Assembly: GCA_021846485.1 (NCBI GenBank)
Contig: JAJZWW010000210.1
Span: forward strand, 1 to 6,134
From: Actinomycetes bacterium
Lineage (GTDB): Bacteria; Actinomycetota; Acidimicrobiia; Acidimicrobiales; Palsa-688
DNA: 6,134 nucleotides
Direction: 5' to 3'
Below the pieces are notes generated by a model. That model saw only the letters and a program-made list of their open reading frames with translations. It was not told the origin of the DNA and did no database searches. Of the stretch, positions 1 through 4,571 are shown piece after piece (positions within the stretch are counted from its first letter, which is position 1; every line of letters starts with the position of its first letter). A program made the position numbers and the translations under genes.

Positions 1-81
1 GGAGGCGGCTTGATGCCCCCGGTGAGACAGCCAGGGAGACACGTCGGAATCCCCCGGCTTCAGCCGTGGGGAGGAGGTCAA
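1..81 (+). mobile_element. Right end of an IS200/IS605-type (TnpB) element, probable 3' end of an omega-RNA
   Basis: Bases 51-71 form a hairpin: CCCC pairs with GGGG and CGGC with GCCG, around a TTCA loop with one bulged T. A short G/A-rich stretch follows, ending in TCAA at 78-81. This is the typical look of the right end of IS200/IS605-family elements, where the same bases form the 3' end of the TnpB guide RNA and the sequence just outside (from 82) would act as guide. A TGA at 11-13, preceded by GAG GCG GCT, may be the stop of an upstream tnpB, since such genes usually end shortly before the right end, but four codons cannot prove that. The same 31 bases recur at 6101-6131. Family recognition rests on memory of such ends, not on a search; IS607-type elements carrying tnpB are an alternative. 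Confidence 0.6.
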
Positions 82-186
82 CGGCTTGCGCTCGCAATCC
101 GGTCACCGCAGCGCTGTTCGTTCCGCCCGCAGCTGTGCGTGGTGGGCGACGGCAGCGGAGCGGCGGGGGGGGCCGGCCACGAGACC

Positions 187-238
187 GTAGCGAGGTAGCC
201 TATATTGACGTAGCCTACTGCCGTGGTAGGTTATCGAG
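187..238 (+). promoter_or_regulatory. Probable leaderless promoter with repeated half-sites
   Basis: TTGACG at 205-210 and TAGGTT at 227-232 make a good -35/-10 pair with a 16-base spacer. The A of the ATG at 239 lies six bases beyond the -10 hexamer, where transcription would start, and no SD sequence is present, so the message is probably leaderless. GTAGCCTA occurs at 195-202 and again at 210-217. An inverted, one-mismatch copy, GTAGGTTA, lies at 226-233. The pair TAGCCTAC (211-218) and GTAGGTTA fills the spacer and the -10, so a bound repressor would block RNA polymerase. The regulator is unknown. Confidence 0.6.
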
Positions 239-1600
239 ATGTTCGTCAACCGCAGCACTGAGCTCGCCGAGCTCGAACGATGGTGGGCATCTGGCGAACC
301 ACTTGGCCTCGTCTGGGGCAGACGACGAGTCGGCAAGAGCTGGCTGCTCGGTCGGTTCGCCGAATCCCGCTCAGCGGTCACGCACACCGGAGGTGCCCGT
401 CCTGCCGAACTCGAGCTCCAGCTCTTCTCTGCAGAGGTGGGCAGAGCGGGGCTCGCCGGGACCCGAGACCTCGTCGAACGTCCCTACCGCAGCTGGGACG
501 AGGCGTTCGACGCGCTCGCTTCGGCCGGACACGCTTCTCCAGTCCTCATCGTCTTGGACGAGTTTCCCGAGCTGCTCGACTCCTCACCGGAGCTCGAGAG
601 CGTCCTGCGTTCACTTACGGGGCGGCTCGGACGCCCCTCTCCGTTGCGACTGATGCTGTGCGGCTCCGCTGTGCGCACCATGGAAGCGATCGCCGAGGAG
701 CGACGTCCGCTCTTCGGCCGCTTCGGCATCCGCCTGCCAGTGCACCCCTTCTCGCCACACGAGGCCGGCTTGATGTTGCCCAAGCTGAGCCCGAGCGATC
801 GAGCGGCCGTGTGGGGCATCGTGGGCGGCGTTCCTCTGTACCTATCGTGGTGGAACCAGAGTGCCTCCCTCGAAGACAATCTCGCTGAACTGGTGTGCCG
901 ACCGGCGGGGCGCCTCCTTTCGGAGGGACAACTCGTGCTTGCGACCGAAGGCGACGCCCAAGGACTTGCCGGAAAGGTCCTCGCCGTAGTGGCGTCCGGC
1001 CGCACGAAGTTCTCCGAAGTCCAGGACGCAGTCCGCACGGACCCCAGCCGCGTGCTCGATCGCCTCGAAGAGCTGCGGCTCGTTGAACGCCTGGTCCCGG
1101 TGACCGAAAAATCCAAGGGAAGCCGGCGGGCCGTGTACCGAATTGCCGACAACTTCCTCGCCTTCTGGCTCGGGCTCGTCGATCGCTATCGCTCGGAGAT
1201 CGAACGCGGACTTGGGACGTCGATTCTCCCGGTCCTCACCTCCTCGCTTGACGATTTCCTTGGGCCCCGGTACGAAGACGCGTTCCGCCAGCACCTTCGC
1301 CGGTTGGCAGCAGAGGGCGAGCTCGACGACGTCGTGGCCATCGGTCCGTTCTGGTCAGGAGGCCGAGATGAGATCGACGCCGTTGCACTCGCCGGTCGGG
1401 ATCGCGCAGCCGTCTTGGTTGGAGAAGCAAAGTGGACGCGGTCGGTCGCCGCCCGCACCATCGAAACTGCGCTCATTCGCAAATCTTCGGCACTCCCAGC
1501 GACCCGAGAACCTCTCCGGCTGGCGGTCGCGGCGCGAGAAATCGTGCACGGCGCAGCGCCTACGACGTTGTGCATCACCGCTGCAGACATCTTCGGGTGA
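239..1600 (+). CDS. ATP-binding protein, archaeal-type ATPase with C-terminal DUF234-like nuclease-fold domain
   Basis: This 453-residue protein has the layout of the ATPase_2 (archaeal-type P-loop ATPase) plus DUF234 family. The N-terminus carries a Walker A motif, GRRRVGKSW (27-35), and a Walker B motif, VLIVLDEF (102-109). A sensor-like CGSAVRTM (141-148) and the family-typical GGVPLYL (196-202) follow. Residues about 240-300 look like a winged helix, ending in the hallmark YRIADNFLAFW (300-310). The C-terminal part has EID (378-380) and GEAKW (395-399), the spacing of a PD-(D/E)XK-type active site, with D380, E396 and K398 intact. Cellular role is poorly defined for the family; ATP-driven DNA-related or defence functions are often suggested. 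The start at 239 fits the promoter geometry, and the protein begins, as family members do, with an F-x-N-R motif. No partner gene lies in an operon with it. The family call is firm, the function is not. Confidence 0.88.
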   Translation: MFVNRSTELAELERWWASGEPLGLVWGRRRVGKSWLLGRFAESRSAVTHTGGARPAELELQLFSAEVGRAGLAGTRDLVERPYRSWDEAFDALASAGHASPVLIVLDEFPELLDSSPELESVLRSLTGRLGRPSPLRLMLCGSAVRTMEAIAEERRPLFGRFGIRLPVHPFSPHEAGLMLPKLSPSDRAAVWGIVGGVPLYLSWWNQSASLEDNLAELVCRPAGRLLSEGQLVLATEGDAQGLAGKVLAVVASGRTKFSEVQDAVRTDPSRVLDRLEELRLVERLVPVTEKSKGSRRAVYRIADNFLAFWLGLVDRYRSEIERGLGTSILPVLTSSLDDFLGPRYEDAFRQHLRRLAAEGELDDVVAIGPFWSGGRDEIDAVALAGRDRAAVLVGEAKWTRSVAARTIETALIRKSSALPATREPLRLAVAAREIVHGAAPTTLCITAADIFG

Positions 1601-1657
1601 CGCAGCTGTGCCGCCGGGGCGGACGGCTCGCCGACGGGGCGGAGGGGAGGTGGGTAG

Positions 1658-1807
1658 GCGACCGTCGACCACGTCGTCCCCCGCAGCCGGGGCGGCTCGA
1701 ACGAGCTCGGCAATCTCGTCGCTGCCTGCCATCCGTGCAACCAAGCCAAGGGGGCCATGCCGGCGGTGGCGTTCCGGGGGCTCTTGGAGCTCGCCCTCGC
1801 CGCTTGA
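1658..1807 (+). pseudogene. C-terminal remnant of an HNH endonuclease
   Basis: Reading from 1658 gives ATVDHVVPRSRGGSNELGN followed by LVAACHPCNQAKGAM and a short hydrophobic tail, ending at TGA 1805-1807. This is the core of an HNH nuclease: the D-H pair of the first strand, the SRGG-N turn, the NLV-AC helix start, and CxxCN-xxKG, whose first Cys would pair with another zinc-binding Cys pair upstream. An in-frame TAG at 1655-1657 lies directly before it. No start codon or upstream CxxC-containing half can be seen in any frame, so about 49 codons of a normally longer protein remain. It is inactive as it stands, unless expressed by frameshift from upstream, for which nothing argues. It points to earlier mobile-element or restriction-type content at this site. 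Confidence 0.72.
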
Positions 1808-1857
1808 GGCGGACGGGAAAGGGCCGGCGAGGTCAGCCCGGCGCCGCCTCCCCCACC

Positions 1858-1938
1858 GCCTGGATGCCGGTCGCCCGGGCCCGCTGCGCCTTGGTGCGTG
1901 GCCACGCCGGGCACCAGCGCTCGGGGCGGCGAGGGCGG
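1858..1938 (+). repeat. 81-base direct repeat, left copy
   Basis: It matches 3712-3792 at 77 of 81 positions in the same orientation. The differences are at 1878, 1891, 1917 and 1930. Identity stops sharply on both sides. It contains the nested palindrome TGGTGC (1892-1897) / GCACCA (1911-1916), enclosing CGTGGCCACG (1897-1906). In one frame it reads MPVARARCALVRGHAGH, as the right copy does. Here no gene leads into that frame convincingly. With the right copy it brackets hipBA. Confidence 0.88.
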
Positions 1939-1977
1939 CGGTGGAGCTGCTCAACGGGTTCCTCGAACCACTTGGAT

Positions 1978-2023
1978 GGATACTCGACTATCCAGTACCG
2001 CTGTTGCGGATAATAGGGTATCC
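1978..2023 (+). promoter_or_regulatory. Two HipB-type operator palindromes, GGATA-N6-TATCC
   Basis: GGATA (1978-1982) with TATCC (1989-1993), and GGATA (2008-2012) with TATCC (2019-2023), are two identical palindromes with a six-base spacer each. They lie 30 bases apart centre to centre, close to three helical turns, so both face the same side of DNA. The E. coli HipB operator uses the same half-sites, TATCC and GGATA, in the order TATCC-N8-GGATA. The second palindrome overlaps the likely -10 region and ends seven bases before the hipB start codon. Autorepression by HipB, helped by HipA, is the natural inference. Confidence 0.7.
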
Positions 2024-2030
2024 TGTTGGT
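1996..2030 (+). promoter_or_regulatory. hipBA promoter, possibly leaderless
   Basis: TATCCT at 2019-2024 fits an actinobacterial -10 (TANNNT). It lies six bases before the ATG at 2031, the same geometry as the promoter at 205-232, with only a weak -35 (TACCGC, 1996-2001). GATAAT at 2010-2015 matches the -10 consensus better (5/6) and would give a leader of about nine bases. Either way no SD sequence precedes hipB. The right operator palindrome overlaps both candidates. Confidence 0.45.
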
Positions 2031-2357
2031 ATGGAGCGCCAGTTCCTCTCGCAGACGACCGACGCCGCCCGGCTGCTGGGGCTTCAGCTCGCCGCGGGCC
2101 GACGCCGCCAGCGCCGGACGGCCCAGGAGATCGCTGAGCGGGCGGGCACCACGCGGGTGACTCTCCGGCGCATCGAACGCGGCGACCCCAACGTCGCCAT
2201 CGGCTTGTACTTCGAAGTGGCCTCGGTGCTCTCGGTGCCCCTCTTCGGCGCCGAACGCAAGGAGCTCTCCGAGCTGGTCGCTCGAGGTGAGCGCGAGCTT
2301 GCCTTGCTGCCGGCTCGTATTCACGCGCCGGCGCAGGAGGTGAGCGATGACTTCTGA
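2031..2357 (+). CDS. hipB: HipB-like antitoxin, XRE-family helix-turn-helix repressor
   Basis: This 108-residue protein carries a helix-turn-helix of the XRE/Cro type at about residues 20-70. Recognisable parts are LAAGRRRQRRTAQEIAERAG, then TRVTLRRIERGDPN, then a helix ending SVLSVPLFG. The E-R-G-D-P turn is usual for HipB and other antitoxins. The role expected from the family is to bind operator DNA and neutralise the HipA kinase by complex formation. The start at 2031 is chosen because it puts the helix-turn-helix near the N-terminus and follows the operator/promoter block directly; the open frame continues upstream but without homology-like sequence. The gene overlaps hipA by 11 bases, a translational-coupling arrangement typical of hipBA operons. 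The C-terminal helix (about 76-95) probably mediates dimer or HipA contact. Confidence 0.88.
   Translation: MERQFLSQTTDAARLLGLQLAAGRRRQRRTAQEIAERAGTTRVTLRRIERGDPNVAIGLYFEVASVLSVPLFGAERKELSELVARGERELALLPARIHAPAQEVSDDF
2335..2340 (+). promoter_or_regulatory. Strong ribosome binding site of hipA
   Basis: AGGAGG lies six bases before the ATG at 2347, inside the end of hipB. It fixes the hipA start and contrasts with the SD-less start of hipB. If the transcript is leaderless, hipA may be initiated independently of hipB. Confidence 0.75.
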
Positions 2358-3786
2358 GGCCGCATACGTGTGGACGTGGCTACCAGGTGCTGTCGACCCG
2401 GTGGTTGCGGGACGGGTCGACCAAGTCGCAGAAGAGCTGCGGTTCACCTACGGCCGGTCGTACCTGGGTCGCTCTGACGCGATCCCTCTCGAGCCCGAGC
2501 TCCCCCTCCGATCCGGGCCGCAGCGTCCTCCCATCGGTCTCGACGCCCACGGGGTCATCCGAGACGCCGCACCGGATTCGTGGGGCATGCGCGTCATTCT
2601 CCGTCGCCATCTCCGCGACGGCACCGAAGACACTGCAGCCCTCCCGCTGCTCACCTATCTCTTGGAGTCCGGGTCCAATCGCATCGGCGCGCTCGACTTC
2701 CAAGAGGCTCCCGACGTCTACGTCGCGCGAGAGTCGCATGCAACGCTCGACGAGCTTGTCCAAGCAGGTGAACGCTTCGCCCGGGGGTTGCCTGTCCCTC
2801 AGGTATTCGACGACGCACTCGCTTACAGCTCGGGTGTCGGCGGCGCTCGGCCCAAGGTCCTGGTCGTTGACGGTGATCGGCAGCTCATCGCCAAGTTCTC
2901 GGTGTCGACGGACACGTTCCCCTGGATGCAGGCCGAGGCGGTCGGCATGGAGCTGGCTCGGCGATGCGGCGTCGAGACGGCCCCCAGCATGCTGGAGAGG
3001 GTCGCTGACCACGACGTGCTGCTCGTCGAGCGTTTCGACCGGCCCGGCGACGGGACGCGTCGCAGCGTGCTGAGCGCTCTCACGCTCCTCGGGCTGCACG
3101 AAATAGCCGCGCGGCACGGCTCCTACGTCGATCTTGCCGAAAGGATCCGGCTCCATTTCGAAAATCCCAAAGAGACGCTGCATCAGTTGTTCCGGCGTCT
3201 CGTCGTGAACGTGCTCGTCGGCAACACCGACGACCACCCGCGAAACCACGCAGCCTTCTGGGACGGGCGCGTGCTCACACTCACCCCGGCATTCGACGTC
3301 TGCCCGCAGCCACGCTCGACCGGTGAAGCAGCACAGGCCATGGCGTTCGGTCCTCATGGCGAGCGCCGTTCCCGTCTTGCCGACTGCGTGCGTGCCGCGG
3401 CCGTGTTCCAACTCTCCGAACGCGAGGCGCAAGCCATCGCCGACGAGTGCACCACCGCCGTGTACGAGCAATACGAAGACGTGTGCGCTCTCGTCGGCGT
3501 CGGCGACCAGACCAAAGAGCTTCTGTGGCGCCGGGCCGTGGCAAACGAGTCGGTCTTCTACCCGTTCGAGCCAGTCGGCAACAGGCCTTCGGCTACCACA
3601 GAAGCGCAAACCTTCGACTTCGAGGATCTTGTCGCTGGGGAGACCGCCGGCCAGCCTCGCCAGCTGCCGAGGACCGTTGGACCGGGGACGGTCCTCCAGC
3701 AAGCCTGCGGTGCCTGGATGCCGGTCGCCCGTGCCCGCTGCGCCCTGGTGCGTGGCCACGCCGGGCACCACCGCTCGGGGCGGTGA
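2347..3786 (+). CDS. hipA: HipA-like serine/threonine kinase toxin with a repeat-derived C-terminal tail
   Basis: This protein of 479 residues has the HipA two-part layout: an N-terminal Couple_hipA-like domain (about 1-110, with the family-like LRFTYGRSYL and PDSWG) and the kinase core (about 155-400). The glycine-rich loop is SSGVGGARPK (161-170), and the ATP-contacting lysine is probably K183 in LIAKF. The catalytic loop is NTDDHPRNH (293-301), where D295 and N300 correspond to E. coli D309 and N314; D317 in AFDVC would be the metal-binding D332 equivalent. HipA kinases phosphorylate protein targets such as glutamyl-tRNA synthetase and arrest translation; the target here is unknown. At the position of E. 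coli S150, the autophosphorylated serine, my alignment places G163, with S161 and S162 just before. Residues from about 456 to the stop come from the 81-base repeat, so the tail (ARCALVRGHAGHHRSGR) is probably an acquired end. Confidence 0.9.
   Translation: MTSEAAYVWTWLPGAVDPVVAGRVDQVAEELRFTYGRSYLGRSDAIPLEPELPLRSGPQRPPIGLDAHGVIRDAAPDSWGMRVILRRHLRDGTEDTAALPLLTYLLESGSNRIGALDFQEAPDVYVARESHATLDELVQAGERFARGLPVPQVFDDALAYSSGVGGARPKVLVVDGDRQLIAKFSVSTDTFPWMQAEAVGMELARRCGVETAPSMLERVADHDVLLVERFDRPGDGTRRSVLSALTLLGLHEIAARHGSYVDLAERIRLHFENPKETLHQLFRRLVVNVLVGNTDDHPRNHAAFWDGRVLTLTPAFDVCPQPRSTGEAAQAMAFGPHGERRSRLADCVRAAAVFQLSEREAQAIADECTTAVYEQYEDVCALVGVGDQTKELLWRRAVANESVFYPFEPVGNRPSATTEAQTFDFEDLVAGETAGQPRQLPRTVGPGTVLQQACGAWMPVARARCALVRGHAGHHRSGR
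3671..3694 (+). other. Inverted repeat near the hipA 3' end
   Basis: GGACCGT (3671-3677) and ACGGTCC (3688-3694) form a perfect 7-base stem around a 10-base loop, 18 bases before the right copy of the 81-base repeat. There is no T-tract, so it is not a standard intrinsic terminator. It lies in hipA codons beyond the conserved kinase core and may mark the original end of the toxin gene or a cassette boundary. Confidence 0.35.
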
Positions 3787-3792
3787 GGGCGG
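3712..3792 (+). repeat. 81-base direct repeat, right copy
   Basis: This is the same-orientation copy of 1858-1938 with four differences. It supplies hipA residues from about G455 to R479 and, through the C-to-T difference at 3784, the TGA stop; the left copy has CGA there. Two of the other three differences are silent in this frame and one changes Gln to His. The nested palindrome (TGGTGC 3746-3751, CGTGGCCACG 3751-3760, GCACCA 3765-3770) is fully kept. It may be an attachment-type site, a mobile structured repeat, or a duplicated coding tail. Confidence 0.88.
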
Positions 3793-3813
3793 GGGCCGGT
3801 GCCTCGCCGCCGT

Positions 3814-4386
3814 TCACCCAGCCCTCGGCGTCGGCGCCACGCAACCCGCCCAAAGGCGCGACCGCTCGGTCCGGTTCGCATCGGGCCGGACGTAGGGCGT
3901 CTCGAACCATGCGACGAGCTCGTCGACGTCGTCAGCCGAGGAAGGCGATGCGTCCGGCGACGGGACGCTCTTGGCGGCCGTGCCGTGGCGCTCGTCGAAA
4001 GCGGCCTGCAGATTGGTCCACAGTTCGGCGCTCGTTCCGAGCGCTTCCCCAAGAGCCAGGGCGGTCTCCTGGGTGATCTCCTTGCGACCATCCAGGATCT
4101 CCGAGACTGCCTGGACGGGCCAGCCGAGGATCTCGGCGAGCTCCCTTTCGGTCCAGCCTCGTTCCTCGAGCTCGTCGCGCAGGTACTCGCCGGGTTCGAT
4201 CTCCGCCACTTCGCCGGCGAGCTCCTCTGCTTCGAAGACAGCAGGGCGGAGGTCCTGCGGGGCCATGGCCGGGGCGTACGCCCCGCCGCGCAACGGACGG
4301 TGGCCCGCAGCACAGCGGGGCGTGAAGAGCGTGACCTCGTTCTGGCACGGGGTACCTGTTCGGGTCGGGTGTCCGCAGGCAGTCAT
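3814..4386 (-). CDS. higA: HigA-like antitoxin (XRE helix-turn-helix) with an N-terminal Cys/His cluster
   Basis: Starting at ATG 4386, the protein has 190 residues. Residues 64-131 match the HigA antitoxin pattern: EPGEYLRDELEERGWTEREL, then AEILGWPVQAVSEILDGRKE, then ITQETALALGEALGTS and AELWTNLQAAFD. HigA proteins repress their own operon and neutralise a HigB RNase, but no HigB-like gene is adjacent. Before the helix-turn-helix lies a Cys/His cluster, C4, H6, C14, C25 and H29 (CGHPTRTGTPC, then CAAGH), resembling a small zinc-binding knuckle. The C-terminus (about 132-190) is an acidic then Arg-rich extension without recognised motif. Three starts are possible: GTG 4467 has an AGGTGG six bases upstream but adds 27 low-quality residues; ATG 4386 begins just before the Cys cluster; ATG 4266 would leave only the classical HigA. 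I favour 4386. It is convergent with hipA (27-base gap) and divergent from the second ATPase. Confidence 0.82.
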   Translation of the reverse strand: MTACGHPTRTGTPCQNEVTLFTPRCAAGHRPLRGGAYAPAMAPQDLRPAVFEAEELAGEVAEIEPGEYLRDELEERGWTERELAEILGWPVQAVSEILDGRKEITQETALALGEALGTSAELWTNLQAAFDERHGTAAKSVPSPDASPSSADDVDELVAWFETPYVRPDANRTERSRLWAGCVAPTPRAG

Positions 4387-4514
4387 GGGGAACCCATGGC
4401 CCGGACCGGCGGTCGTACAAGACTGCGAGGGCCTCGGCACCTTCGCCCGGTTCGCCACCCGGGACACCCAGGGCCACCTACGTCTATCGGCCCTACTTTT
4501 GGCTTCGGCAGCCT

Positions 4515-4564
4515 ATGACATAATCGCCGCTTATGCTACACTCCGAATAGCCCTTCCGAGGAGG
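4515..4564 (+). promoter_or_regulatory. Promoter and ribosome binding site of the second ATPase gene
   Basis: ATGACA (4515-4520, one mismatch to TTGACA) and TACACT (4537-4542) have a 16-base spacer. GAGGAGG at 4558-4564 is a strong SD site seven bases before the TTG start at 4572. CATAA (4519-4523) and TTATG (4531-4535) form an inverted repeat with a 7-base spacer between the -35 and -10, a plausible operator. The AT-rich block may also serve the divergent HigA-like gene, but I found no convincing minus-strand promoter. Confidence 0.6.
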
Positions 4565-4571
4565 CGACCTT

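Larger units (their letters stand above)
1601..2030. other. Stretch without an intact gene: HNH remnant, repeat copy and hipB control region
   Basis: No complete gene is supported between the stop of the first ATPase and the start of hipB. Long open frames cross it, but they have low-complexity Arg/Gly/Pro-rich translations typical of GC-rich shadow frames. It contains a broken HNH endonuclease, the left copy of the 81-base direct repeat and the hipBA promoter/operators, each listed separately. Nothing convincing as a terminator with a T-tract follows the ATPase. Confidence 0.6.

Noticed and set aside
1143..2030. Long plus-strand open frame running into hipB, suggesting a much longer HipB protein
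   Set aside because: The upstream part is Arg/Ser/Pro-rich without recognisable domains, overlaps the real ATPase gene and the repeat, and the operator/promoter block sits directly before the ATG at 2031.
3671..3694. Intrinsic terminator for hipA
   Set aside because: The stem is followed by no T-tract and lies inside the open reading frame; kept only as an inverted repeat.
2380..3771. Long minus-strand open frame opposite hipA
   Set aside because: Its translation has no recognisable motif and mirrors the codon bias of hipA, which has a clear kinase signature on the plus strand.
3799..4518. Plus-strand open frame opposite the HigA-like gene
   Set aside because: The minus strand has an unmistakable HigA helix-turn-helix; the plus-strand frame has none.
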